Shown here one piece after another: positions 47,132-58,925 of a stretch of 64,000 nt of DNA. The notes under the pieces were generated by a model, which did no database searches, was not told the DNA's origin, and saw nothing but the letters and a program-made list of their open reading frames with translations. How positions within the stretch are numbered: the stretch's first letter is position 1; each line of letters opens with the position of its first letter. The DNA is from Pseudorasbora parva. Taxonomy: Eukaryota; Chordata; Actinopteri; Cypriniformes; Gobionidae. The position numbers and the translations under genes were made by a program. The stretch is from assembly GCF_024679245.1 (NCBI RefSeq), contig NC_090184.1, positions 1,417,547 through 1,481,546 of the forward strand, read 5' to 3'.

Positions 47132-48564
47132 TAGGGCTGGGCGATATGACGAAATATATCGTCTGGACGATAGAAAATGTCTATCGTTTTACTTAAGGCT
47201 CTATCGCTTACGTCACGATAAGGCGTTTATGACCTCACGCCACGGCATGCCCATGCACGCTGCAATACATAAACAAACATGGAGGAAGACGGTAGTAGAC
47301 GCGGTTCAGACCAGGGTAATTCTCAGAGTAATTATGCCAGAATAGTGGCATAAGCGCTCAAAACACACTTCAGACACAGACGCTGCAACGGGCTTTTACG
47401 CGTGGCACACCATAGCCATATATTGAAATATTTTAATGGCAGGTGTAGGGATGGCGAAAACTAAACATTTTCCTGACCGACCACCGCCTCATTAGCCGGT
47501 TGAAACCGGTTAACCGATTAGTTTAAAATATGCGGCGCTATTTGAAATAACAGCCGCGAGCCGCGCTCCCTCTGTCTCTCTCTCACTCACTCACACACAC
47601 GCGCGCGCGCGCACTGTCCTAGCGCTGCCGCCTCCCTTCCACTCACGTCACTTTTTTAAATCCCACACAGCGCGAAACACGAGTCCCGCAAACGCGCCGC
47701 AAAGGAGCTTGTTTGTAATCAGAGGACAAATGGCTCATTAGTTTCGAAATGGTTTGGATACAAGGTGATCGCGTTGAAAAATAAAGGCGTTTGTCCAGCG
47801 TTAGAAGCTCATTTGAATCATTGCCGCGGCTCATTTAAGAAAATGACAGCTCCGAAGAGACGCCGCTTTAGTTCGAGGTAGTGCTAACAATAATAAAGAA
47901 AGACGATCAACACCTTATGTGTTACCACTGAAATGAAGATGTAATATATTTCCAAATGTAAGCCCATTTTATGCGGAATGCACGCTTCATACTGTCGTCT
48001 GCTCTGGCTCTAACCTCGAGTGTTTACTTTTTGCAAACCTTGTGAGCGCGCAAACCCAAACGCTGTAACCTCGCGCCAAATGTTTTTATTGGTTTATTAA
48101 GTACAACAGGCGAGTTATGAAAAATTGAGTGCGAGGGATATGTTCAATCACACAAAAACATTTTGGATTGAAACGGCCAACTGTAGTAGCGTTTAGTCCA
48201 CTGTCTATAATAGCCTAATTTAGAGATCACTTTTTTATTTATTTTAACCGACAACTTTGATCGGTTAACGTTGATACGGTCAGCCATCGGTCAAACGTTC
48301 ATCGGTTAACATCCCTAGGCAGGTGTTAACTTTACCAACAGTCTTGCTTTAAAAAAAAGGTTCTAAATAAAATAAAAATGTAGTCCATACTACCTTTATT
48401 TGTTTTGTATATCATTTCAAACTGCATTTCCACATTGCAATTTTGTATAGACTATTCATAAACTGAATTAACAGAAAAATTGCTATATCGTTATGTATAT
48501 CGTTATCGGGATATCAAATGAGCTATATCGGGATATGAAATTTTGGCCATATCGCCCAGCCCTA
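47132..48564. mobile_element. composite hAT (TAGGGCTGGGCGATATGA), copy 1
   Basis: Termini TAGGGCTGGGCGATATGA and ATATCGCCCAGCCCTA are flanked by a perfect 8-bp duplication ATATCGGC (47124-47131 and 48565-48572). It is 1433 bp including a nested 872-bp hAT (47446-48317). Its own sequence is only about 550 bp, so it is a MITE-like hAT. An inverted second copy is at 48848-51581. Confidence 0.92.
47446..48317. mobile_element. nested hAT (TAGGGATGGCGAAAAC), copy 1
   Basis: Termini TAGGGATGGCGAAAAC and GGTTAACATCCCTA are flanked by a perfect 8-bp duplication GGCAGGTG (47438-47445 and 48318-48325). It contains a GCGC-rich segment near 47600. It is 872 bp with no transposase frame. Confidence 0.92.
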
Positions 48565-48572
48565 ATATCGGC

Positions 48573-48847
48573 CGATATTCTTTATCATAGTAGGATTAGT
48601 GAAAAAACAGATTAAACTCACAGCACATGCAGTGATGGAGCGAGCAGCATTTTAAACACAACCGCTCAGTCAGCTCGCGGGAACAGCGTGCTCTGCTTGA
48701 CTATTTATTTTCGAGCTTTTTATATATTTCTCATGTCTGTGAGACAAGTAGCCTATATGCTGAGTTTCGGTTTATTTATGAGACCGCTCCAGTTAATGTG
48801 CAACACAAATGATCGCACCGTCAGGGTTTGTCTGCTATATTATTCAT
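48573..48847. other. spacer between the two composite hAT copies
   Basis: About 280 bp separating two inverted copies of the same composite transposon. No gene is recognised. Confidence 0.5.
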
Positions 48848-49081
48848 TAGGGCTGGGCGATATGGCCAAAATTTCATATCCCGATATAGCTCATTTGATA
48901 TCCCGATAACGATATAGCAATTTTTCTGTTAATTAAGTTTATGAATAGTTTATACAAAATTGCAACGTGGAAATGCAGTTTGAAATGATATACAAAACAA
49001 ATAAAGGTAGTATGGACTACATTTTTATTTGATTTAGAACCTTTTTTTCCAGCAAGACTGTTGGTAAAGTTAACACCTGCC

Positions 49082-49609
49082 TATAGGGATGTTAACCGAT
49101 GACCGTTTGACCGATGGTTGATCGTATCAACGTTAACCGATCAAAGTTGTCGGTTAAAAAAAAGAAAAAGTGATCTCTAAATTAGGCTATTATACAGTGG
49201 AGTAAACGCTACTACAGTTAGCCATCTCATTACGAAATCTTTTTGTGTGTGAAGTGAAGAAATCCCTCGCACTCAATTTTCATAAATCGCCTCGATATTA
49301 CATCTGCATTTCAGTGGAAACACATAAGGTGTCGATCGTCTTTCTTTATTATTGTTAGCACTATCTCGAGCTAAAGCGGCGTCTCTTCGGAGCTGTCAAT
49401 TTCTTAAATGAGCCGCGGCAATGTTTCAAATGAGCTTCTAACGCCAGACAAAGGCCTTTGTCTTCAACGCCATCACCTTGACCAAACCATTTCGAAACTA
49501 ATGAGCCATTGTCCTCAGATTACAAACAAGCTCCTCGGCGCCGCGTTTGCGGGACTCATGTTTCGCGCTGTGGGGGATTTAAAAAAAGTGACGTGAGTGG
49601 AAGGGAGGC

Positions 49610-49662
<53 letters not shown>

Positions 49663-49769
49663 CGGCTCGCGGCTGTTATTTCAAATAGCGCAGCATATTT
49701 TAAACTAATCGGTTAACCTAATGAGGCTCGGTGGTCGGTCGAGGAAACGTTTAGTTTTCGCCATCCCTA
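49082..49769. mobile_element. nested hAT, copy 2 (inverted, shortened)
   Basis: Reverse complement of 47446-48317, flanked by CACCTGCC (49074-49081 and 49770-49777), which is the complement of the GGCAGGTG duplication of copy 1. The left terminus has an extra TA (TATAGGGATG). It is about 690 bp, shorter than copy 1, with a (GA)n tract at 49613-49652. Confidence 0.88.
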
Positions 49770-49913
49770 CACCTGCCATTAAAATATTTCAATATATGGC
49801 TATATGGTGTGCCACGCGTAAAAGCCCGCTGCAGCGTCTGTGTCTGAAGTTTGTTTTGAGTGCTTATGCCCCCACTCTGGCATAATTACTCTGAGAATTA
49901 CCCTGGTCTGAAC

Positions 49914-51395
49914 TAGGGATGGGCATTTTCCCAAAATATTGTATTCGAATATTTGGGCTCATAAAAATCGAATATTCGAATATTCGTTTATTTAAATTAG
50001 GTATTTTGAGAAAATGAGAAATGTTTCTTTCTTTTTTTCTCTAAACATGTCGTCACCATTTCTGAACAAGCTTATGATTAGGCAATGTACACAACACGCT
50101 TACGTTATATCTTAAGGTTTTTAAAACATTAAACAGTGTGTAAAAAAATGCCTAAAGAACAAAAGCATTATAAGCTCAAGAAGCACGAGCGCAGAGCGCG
50201 TCAGTTAGCGTGACGTACAAACACACACACACACACACACACACAAACGTCAATAGGCTATAGCCTACCGACCTGTGTGTGTGTGTGTTTGATATGGCTG
50301 ATGTGTTTACTTTGTATTGTTTCACATTTTCATGTAGAGAGAAACTATAATATTATTGGATTATGAAATTATTCTCGGGTGAGAAAATGCGCCACTGACA
50401 GGCGTTGCGGAGACAAAGATAACGGTTAAGTGAAGTTTGAGTGAAGAACTTTGTGTTTTCTGTTCATAAACCCTCAAAGAACTTTAAAGGAAGCATTTGT
50501 CTCGAGATCATTTTGCTATCATAAGTTATCTCACTCGCACTCGGGGTAACTACAGATGAGCTTACCTGAGCAGTGATCGCTCATTCCACTGGTGTTTGGA
50601 TTTCATGTGATTCTCGTTTGTGGTGGTGATATTATTATAACTCAGTTTCAGTAATTGATTTCATCAAAAGTAACTCCATTTTGTAACAGCATTTTCAATT
50701 TTCATCGAAGTAACGTTAATTCCAAACATTGCGAGGCAGACGACGACATTGTGATCAAATGCACTTAACTTATTAACCTGCTCCACAACGCCACCCAGTG
50801 GATTGAGATATAACTGCGAGATTTAGAGGGATTTCTCATGGATGCACTGTGTAGCCAGTTGCTTGTGACTTTTTATTTTATGTCATCCTACTTTTATTAT
50901 TTTATTTTACCTTACCTTATTTGTGTTGAAAGAAATATTTTTGTAAATGTTTTAACTTCATCACAACTTAATGTTACCCTTTCATTGTTATTTATGTTTC
51001 ATTTTCAATGGTTCCAGTCGGGAGTTCCTACCAATTGTTGTAGGTGGGGCCTTAATTAGTGGCGCACCTTAGGATGCCGCTTCCTCTTTAAGCGTTCGCG
51101 CTCAGTCTGACTGTGAATGCAGACGGGGAAGTGCGGAGTGAGACAGTAGGCCTTCCAGTGTGTGTGTTTTCTAATTTTGCTCCAACCTAGTTTTTCTTTC
51201 AAAGTAAATAAATGTACATCCTTCATCTCATCCATGTTTGGCTGTCCTTCTGTCCTGAGGGTACCACTTGATATCTGCTACAACTGCATTTACTGCCAGC
51301 CAATTAACAAAATAAAATTCGAATAGTATTTTTAGTTTTCGAATGTTAATTACATATCGAATATTCGACTATTCGAATATTCGTGCACACCCCTA
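49914..51395. mobile_element. hAT element (TAGGGATGGGCATTTTCC) inside composite copy 2
   Basis: Termini TAGGGATGGGCATTTTCC and CGTGCACACCCCTA are flanked by a perfect 8-bp duplication GTCTGAAC (49906-49913 and 51396-51403). The unfilled site, GGTTCAGACCAGGG on the opposite strand, is present in copy 1 at about 47303. It is the longer relative of 3714-4592, with CA and GT microsatellites near 50220-50290. It has no transposase frame. Confidence 0.93.
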
Positions 51396-51589
51396 GTCTG
51401 AACCGCGTCTACTACCGTCTTCCTCCATGTGTGTTTATGTATTGCAGCGTGCATGGGCATGCCGTGGCGTGAGGTGCATCTTGACGTAAAATTCTGCCGT
51501 AAATGCCTTATCGTGGCGTAAGCGATAGAGCCTAATATAAAAACGATTTTTATATCGAACATTTTCTATCGCCCAGCCCTAATATTCAT

Positions 51590-53184
51590 TAAAGCTTATT
51601 TATTAAATTCAGGCAAATGATGAAACATTTATTAAAATGAAGATACAATTTATGCAAAGCTTTCTACAAAACAAAACTTAATGAAGTGGTCAAAATCATT
51701 TCTGACCCGATGTCTTTGACATATATTGCACATCTGTGCGCGTTCATAATCAATATAAACTAGATGAAATTTAAAAATAACATTATATTTAAGCATAACT
51801 ACAAAACAAAATAAATTGTTTGGCTAAAAAAGTAGTCTAGTCTTCTCCTCCTTTCCTGTCGGCGCCGATAATGCACAGCGAGGACGTTCATTTGGTGAAT
51901 TAGCCTCGAGTATAGTTGGTGCTTATAGTATAGTAATGCCATAATATTAACAGTATTGGCAACGATATGCGTCTGTTCATTCATTCTGGTCAAAGTTAGC
52001 CGCCGAATTGACAACACACTGACGTCAGACGCACGTTAGCTAACAAACCAATCAATGTTCAGATCAGCCCACATAGATGATGACGACAGGACGCCAGTGC
52101 GAGTGTAAAGTTCTTTAGTGCGCTGACATAACTGCAATGTGAAAGCAAACCAAAACTAACCAAACGCATACAATACATCAAAACACGAACTTTGGTTCGG
52201 ACCTCGGTGCGGACTTTCAGGTGTGAAAACGTGCTTAGTTTTAGATTGTACTATATTGAGATTTTTAGAGTAATTTGAAATTGATTTTTATATAATATGG
52301 CAATTTTATGCATTCAAATTATTTAGTTCACAGTTATTAATGTATGCAAGTTCAGCAATAAAACTAATTTTTCTAAAAAGAAAACAAATTAGATGTTAAT
52401 TTTAAAATGCTGGTCTTATTTATTTAGTATTGCTCTTTAATAAAGAAAAAAGTAACTATTATCCAATATAATCGGCAGAATACTCGATTACTAAAAGAAT
52501 CGATAGCTGTAGCCCTAGTCCAAATTTGAAGTTGATCTCTCAAAAAATGAGCCGCTTGAAGGTTTTAAAGGACCGTTTCCAAGCTTTCGAATGACTCCTC
52601 GTTTATGGTCATTTCTAAAATATGTGATATGCGAAACAGGCAATAACGGGGACGGGTTAAATGAGGACAAGTTGTGTTTATTTTTGGGTGAAGTATTTCT
52701 TTAATAGGCTATGAGGCCAAACAGTCTTTTGGCTTTGTGTGTTGATAAGAAGAAGGAATGCTGAGTGGCAGCTTGCTACAGTCGCGCCCTGGCGTTACGC
52801 AACTCTTATTAGCAGCTGATGAGCGAATGATGCATGGATGCCTTGGGACCGTCCCGCACATTCCCAGAAGTTATAGACTGGAAAAAACAGTTCCTTAAAC
52901 TCCTGGAGCCCTGCAGGAACCTAAAAAAGTCTGATAGCAAAAAAAGCATCCGTCACTGTAAGACAGACAACACGTGCTTCACCCTTACACGCAGAGAGTC
53001 TGATTCATACAGGAATGACCTGGGCAGAACTCACATGATGATGACTTCGGTTTGGCTTCGAGTCACAACATTTATGTCCAACATAAAATTAACTTCAAAC
53101 TGATGCTGTGCGATGTGTGTTTAAGGCTTGTGAGATTTAAAGGTGAAGTGTGTCTTTTCTGCATCAGAACTTGACTTGTTGATC
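51590..53184. other. no recognised gene; a hAT-type right end at 52519
   Basis: The sequence GATAGCTGTAGCCCTA ending at about 52519 resembles a hAT right terminus, but no matching left end was found. A further end-like motif lies near 52220. No exon is supported. Confidence 0.4.
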
Positions 53185-53912
53185 AAAATCACAGCCAATC
53201 AGAAGAGCGTGTGGGCGGAGTCTCTGCAAGCACACTGCACTCAACCAAAATCACAGCCAATCAGAAGAGCGTGTGGGCGGAGTCTCTGCAAGCACACTGC
53301 ACTCAACCAAAATCACAGCCAATCAGAAGAGCGTGTGGGCGGAGTCTCTGCAAGCACACTGCACTCAACCAAAATCACAGCCAATCAGAAGAGAGTGTGG
53401 GGGGAGTCTCTGCAAGCACACTGCACTCAACCAAAATCACAGCCAATCAGAAGAGAGTGTGGGCGGAGTCTCTGCAAGCACACTGCACTCAACCTAAAAT
53501 CACAGCCAATCAGAAGAGTGTATGGGCGGAGTCTCTGCAAGCACACTGCACTCAACCAAAATCACAGCCAATCAGAAGAGAGTGTGGGCGGAGTCTCTGC
53601 AAGCACACTGCACTCAACCAAAATCACAGCCAATCAGAAGAGCGTGTGGGCGGAGTCTCTGCAAGCACACTGCACTCAACCTAAAATCACAGCCAATCAG
53701 AAGAGAGTGTGGGCGGAGTCTCTGCAAGCACACTGCACTCAACCAAAATCACAGCCAATCAGAAGAGCGTGTGGGCGGAGTCTCTACAAGCACACTGCAC
53801 TCAACCTAAAATCACAGCCAATCAGAAGAGGGTGTGGGCGGAGTCTCTACAAGCACACTGCACTCAACCAAAATCACAGCCAATCAGAAGAGGGTGTGGG
53901 AGGAGTCTGGTG
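53185..53912. repeat. 62-bp minisatellite with CCAAT and GC boxes, about 12 units
   Basis: The tandem unit is AAAATCACAGCCAATCAGAA, then GAGCGTGTGGGCGGAGTCTC, then TGCAAGCACACTGCACTCAA, then CC. Each unit has a perfect NF-Y-type CCAAT box (AGCCAATCAG) followed about 16 bp later by a GC-box-like GTGGGCGGAG. Units are more than 95 percent alike by eye, so the array is young. Open frames across all three phases are artefacts. Confidence 0.96.
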
Positions 53913-54590
53913 AGTTAGCTTGGGGGAAACATAATAAAGACTAATGGTCATTCAACAGCTGATTTAAAGAATGATGAATCGTCACCGTCTGTATGACAGA
54001 GTAAACACGGGTTAACCACACCTTTACTACTGTGATGAAAATCATGAGATTTGAAATATTCATACCCAAGGATGCAGAACAGAAATGAAAGGTCTAGAAC
54101 TACAACGAAACCCCTGAATCTGCATTACTCTGGCAGATATTATATGTCTCTGCTTCGTCAACTGCTTTGTTAGCTGACCAATAAAAACAGGCCTCCCTGA
54201 CCTTCTAAATAAACCTGCTGTCCTTTTAATGAATGCTTTTGACAAATCACAATTAAACAGACATCACTGTACACAAAAGGCCCTGATATACGCGTTTGAC
54301 AAGCACTCTTACAAATAAAGCGCTCAAGGTCATCGTGATGCCATAGAAGAAACATGTCTAGGACCTTTCAAATATCAGTTTTTAAAAGAACCATCTTTAG
54401 AACATTTTAATCTAAAGAACCTTTTTTTCCACTATAAAGAACTTTTTTGCAATGGAAATATTTCATTGATGTGATGCCATGGTAATACTATATTTACAAA
54501 AGACATGGAATAATAAAGAGATAACACAATGATATATTGGGAATATACTCTACACGCCACACTCTAAATGCTGCATAGTTTCATCGCATG
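53913..54590. other. no recognised gene
   Basis: Contains an AAAGAACC/GGTTCTTT-like palindromic repeat fragment around 54380-54450. Otherwise nothing is recognised. Confidence 0.4.
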
Positions 54591-54593
54591 TCT

Positions 54594-57044
54594 GGGTCAA
54601 ATATAGACATCCCAACAGATAGTTCAAAAATGTAAAACCAACAGTTGGGTTTAGAAAACTTAATAAAAAAATTAAACCAAGTGTTTAAAAATGTAAAGAT
54701 CGATGGGTTTAAAGATGTAATTGACGTTTGGGTTTAGAAATGTAAAAACGGTTGGGTTTAAAAATGAAAATGACAGTTGGGTTTAAAAATGAAAATGACA
54801 GTTGGGTTTAAAAATGAAAATGATAGTTGGGTTTAAAAATGAAAATGACAGTTGGGTTTAAAAATGACAGTTGAGTTTAAAAATGTAATTGACGGTTGGG
54901 TTTAAAAATGACAGTTGAGTTTAAAAATGTAATTGACGGTTGGGTTTAAAAATGTAATTGACGGTTAGGTTTAAAAATGACAGTTGGGTTTAAAAATGTG
55001 CTTGATGGTTGGGTTTAAAAATTACAGTTGAGTTTAAAAATGTAATTGACAGTTGGGTTTAAAAATGTAATTGACGGTTAGGTTTAAAAATGACAGTTGG
55101 GTTTAAAAATGTAATTGAAGGTTGGGTTTAAAAATGTAATTGAAGGTTGGGTTTAAAAATGTAATTGACGGTTAGGTTTAAAAATGACAGTTGGGTTTAA
55201 AAATGTAATTGAAGGTTGGGTTTAAAAATGTAATTGACGGTTAGGTTTAAAAATGACAGTTGGGTTTAAAAATGTGTTTGATGGTTGGGTTTAAAAATGA
55301 CAGTTGAGTTTAAAAATGTAATTGACAGTTGGGTTTAAAAAGGACAGTTGGGTTTAAAAATGTAATTGACGGTTGGGTTTAAAAATGACGGTTGGGTTTA
55401 AAAAAGTAATTGCCGTTTGGGTTTAAAAATGTAATTGACGGTTGGGTTTAAAAATGTAATTGACGGTTAGGTTTAAAAATGACAGTTGGGTTTAAAAATG
55501 TGTTTGATGGTTGGGTTTAAAAATGACACTTGAGTTTAAAAATGTAATTGACGGTTGGGTTTAAAAATGACAGTTGGGTTTAAAAATGTAATTGACGGTT
55601 AGGTTTAAAAATGTCATTGACGGTTAGGTTTAAAAATGACAGTTGAGTTTAAAAATTTAATTGACGGTTTGGTATAAAAATGACAGTTGAGTTTAAAAAT
55701 GTAATTGACTATTGGGTTTAAAAATGACAGTTGGGTTTAAAAATGACAGTTGGGCTTAGAAATGTGTTTGATGGTTGGGTTTAAAAATGACAGTTGAGTT
55801 TAAAAATGTAATTCAAGGTTGGGTTTAAAAATGTAATTGACGGTTGGGTTTAAAAATGTAATTGACGGTTAGGTTTAAAAATGACAGTTGGGTTTAAAAA
55901 TTACAGTTGAGTTTAAAAATGTAATTGACGGTTAGGTTTAAAAATGTAATTGACGGTTGGGTTTAAAAATGTAATTGAAGGTTGGGTTTAAAAATGTAAT
56001 TGACGGTTAGGTTTAAAATGTAATTGACGGTTAGGTTTAAAATGTAATTGACGGTTAGGTTTAAAAATGTAATTGACGGTTAGGTTTAAAATGTAATTGA
56101 CGGTTGGGTTTTAAAATGTAATTGACGGTTAGGTTTAAAAATGTAATTGACGGTTGGGTTTAAAAATGTAATTGACGGTTGGGTTTAAAAATGTAATTGA
56201 AGGTTGGGTTTAAAAATGTAATTGACGGTTGGGTTTAAAAATGTAATTGACGGTTAGGTTTAAAAATGTAATTGACGGTTGGGTTTAAAAATGTAATTGA
56301 AGGTTAGGTTTAAAAACGTCATTGACGGTTAGGTTTAAAAATGTAATTGACGGTTGGGTTTAAAAATGTAATTGACGGTTGGGTTTAAAAATGTAATTGA
56401 AGGTTAGGTTTAAAAATGTCATTGACGGTTAGGTTTAAAAATGTCATTGACGGTTGGGTTTAAAAATGACAGTTGGGTTTAAAAATGTAATTGAAGGTTA
56501 GGTTTAAAAATGTCATTGACGGTTAGGTTTAAAAATGTCATTGACGGTTGGGTTTAAAAATGACAGTTGGGTTTAAAAATGTAATTGACGGTTGGGTTTA
56601 AAAATGTAATTGACGGTTAGGTTTAAAAATGACAGTTGGGTTTAAAAATGACAGTTGGGTTTAAAAATGTAATTGACGGTTAGGTTTAAAAATGACAGTT
56701 GGGTTTAAAAATGACAGTTGGGTTTAAAAATGTAATTGACGGTTGGGTTTAAAAATGACAGTTGGGTTTAAAAATGTAATTGACGGTTAGGTTTAAAAAT
56801 GACAGTTGAGTTTAAAAATGACAGTTGGGTTTAAAAATGTAATTGACGGTTAGGTTTAAACATGACAGTTGGGTTTAAAAATGTAATTGACGGTTGGGTT
56901 TAAAAATGACTGTTGGGTTTAAAAATGTAATTGACGGTTAGGTTTAAAAATGACAGTTGGGTTTAAAAATGACAGTTGGGTTTAAAAATGTAATTGACGG
57001 TTGGGTTTAAAATCTAGTTGATGGATGTGTTTGTCCATATTTGA
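54594..57044. repeat. 25/19-bp minisatellite inside an inverted-repeat element
   Basis: About 2.4 kb of GGTTTAAAAATGTAATTGAC plus GGTTG (25 bp) mixed with GGTTTAAAAATGACAGTTG (19 bp) and minor variants. The two unit lengths differ by presence or absence of TAATTG. The array is bounded by GGTCAAATATAGACA (about 54596) and its inverted counterpart TGTCCATATTTGACC (about 57031), so it likely grew inside a small palindromic element. Non-coding. Confidence 0.93.
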
Positions 57045-57400
57045 CCGAAACGGATGAAACAACCCATCATTTTTTAAACTTTTCCATAAGGGAACCATCA
57101 ATGTGCGCTACACCAAATAAAGATTTAAAAAAAAACAATATATATTACAGTAAACCTCAAACATCCCAATACGATATGTAAATATCTGCGTTGTGTTCCC
57201 ACATATGTGGCTTATGTTTATTAGGACTCAGGAGGTACGCGGGACTAACGTTACTCTTCTCCTTTACTGATATTATTGATTGTTTGTTGGCTGAATATGG
57301 GACATATAATCAATAGAAACATGTATCAAATTCTCTTTAGAAGAAAACCATGCAAATTCATATGAATATTCAAACAAAGAAGTAAAGCGTGTCCACGGCC
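57045..57400. other. no recognised feature
   Basis: AT-rich spacer between the minisatellite and the CpG-richer segment. Nothing is supported. Confidence 0.4.
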
Positions 57401-58100
57401 GCGACACCGTTCTATGAATCAGACGTTTCCCAGAACACATCAGATTGAGTCGTGCTTTCACCTTACCTGTCGACAACATTAATGCTTCCGCGAAAACTCC
57501 ACCGGCCCACCGATTAACGTGCTTATACAGGCTTACGAGCGATTATTACTGCGCTGCGATGGACGCGCGCGTCAGCCTAACGCCACTGGACATCATCAGG
57601 CCGAAGCTTCCGCGTCCGCTCGAGGTGTGTGTTCGCGAATAATTCCACACGAAAACCAAAACAAAAAACATCTATACAGCATCGAAATCAAAACACATCG
57701 CGCTAGTTGAGCTAGCAGCAGTGGGTTCAGTGGACACGCCCACGCCGCTGCTGCCTGTGCGTATGCAAATCTACCAACCGTACTATGGCGAGAGATGGGC
57801 TCATGAATATTAATGAGGTGACGCTCCATGAAGGTTACCAAGCAACGCTTGATTAATACTCATGAGCTAATCCTTCGCCGTAGTCGGATTCGTAATTGTT
57901 TAGATATGGTGCGTCATTAAATTAATGTTCTTGTTTTAAATAAACAATTGTCTTTATAATGCAGGTTACGTAAACCTTCGGGGCACCGTACTATAATTGA
58001 GTAAAATCTAGGTTTGAAACAGGACAGTGCGCATGCGCGAACACTGCCTGCGCTCCCCACATATGATGGTCCTCGTGAGCCATCTTGTTGTCGCTCCATA
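57400..58100. promoter_or_regulatory. possible CpG-type promoter / unassigned first exon
   Basis: This stretch is richer in CpG and appears free of transposons. It contains a perfect NRF1-type palindrome TGCGCATGCGCG (58028-58039) and a YY1-type GCCATCTTG (58080-58088), a pair typical of housekeeping promoters. On the plus strand an ATG at 57559 opens MDARVSLTPLDIIRPKLPRP, with a donor-like GAG/GTGTGT at 57624. I do not recognise this peptide. On the minus strand an ATG in CAAGATGGC at 58083 gives only a short frame. It could be a promoter of an unseen gene or lncRNA, a distal ubiad1 or mib2 element, or chance. Confidence 0.3.
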
Positions 58101-58383
58101 TGCTACACATGATGATGATCCCTTTAGATATTATAGATCAGTGTGTGTTCTATTATAGACACTTTCAGCAACCAACTAACTGGGAACGCTCTCAAACTTT
58201 AGCTATATTATAGTCAAAGTTATGAGCAAAAGTTCGCTCAGTTATTTGGTTTAATAGACTTCAAATCAAGGAGGGTATATTTTCTGACCCATACGTTATT
58301 CTAACATTTATTTGTAAATCTTTCTACTTATTTCAGAACATTCCAAAAAAATTTACAATATTATAAAATAGATTTTTTTTCCT

Positions 58384-58428
58384 TAACATAAAATTACATA
58401 AAAATATATTTTATATATATATTATATA

Positions 58429-58518
<90 letters not shown>

Positions 58519-58527
58519 TAATGTTCT

Positions 58528-58625
<98 letters not shown>

Positions 58626-58660
58626 TTTTTATGTAATTTTATGTTAAGGAAAAAAATATA
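58384..58660. repeat. long AT palindrome 1
   Basis: Arms containing CTTAACATAAAATTACATAA (about 58382) and its complement (about 58630) enclose two (AT)n tracts of about 80 bp each. The tracts are separated by AAATTAATGTTCTTGTTTTA, a sequence also found at about 57920. The whole region can form a cruciform. Confidence 0.9.
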
Positions 58661-58689
58661 ATAATTATATTATGAAATTATATTAAATC

Positions 58690-58925
<236 letters not shown>

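Larger units (their letters stand above)
48848..51581. mobile_element. composite hAT, inverted copy 2, with extra insertion
   Basis: Starts TAGGGCTGGGCGATATGG and ends TCTATCGCCCAGCCCTA; the sequence is the reverse complement of copy 1 at 47132. Flanks are TTATTCAT (48840-48847) and ATATTCAT (51582-51589), a 7/8 match. It carries the same inner hAT as copy 1 at the same place (49082-49769) plus a third hAT (49914-51395) absent from copy 1. Its own sequence totals about 550 bp, as in copy 1. Confidence 0.88.

Noticed and set aside
47132..51581. Simple segmental inverted duplication of 47.1-48.6 kb
   Set aside because: Similarity stops exactly at the transposon termini and each copy has its own 8-bp target duplication, so transposition explains it better.
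52834..53103. 89-codon frame starting MDALGPSRTFPEV
   Set aside because: No recognised family and no supporting splice signals. The length is within chance for this base composition.
53143..53918. Overlapping frames of up to 256 codons in the 62-bp array
   Set aside because: The same repeats translate in three phases at once, because the 62-bp period cycles through frames. No protein is implied.
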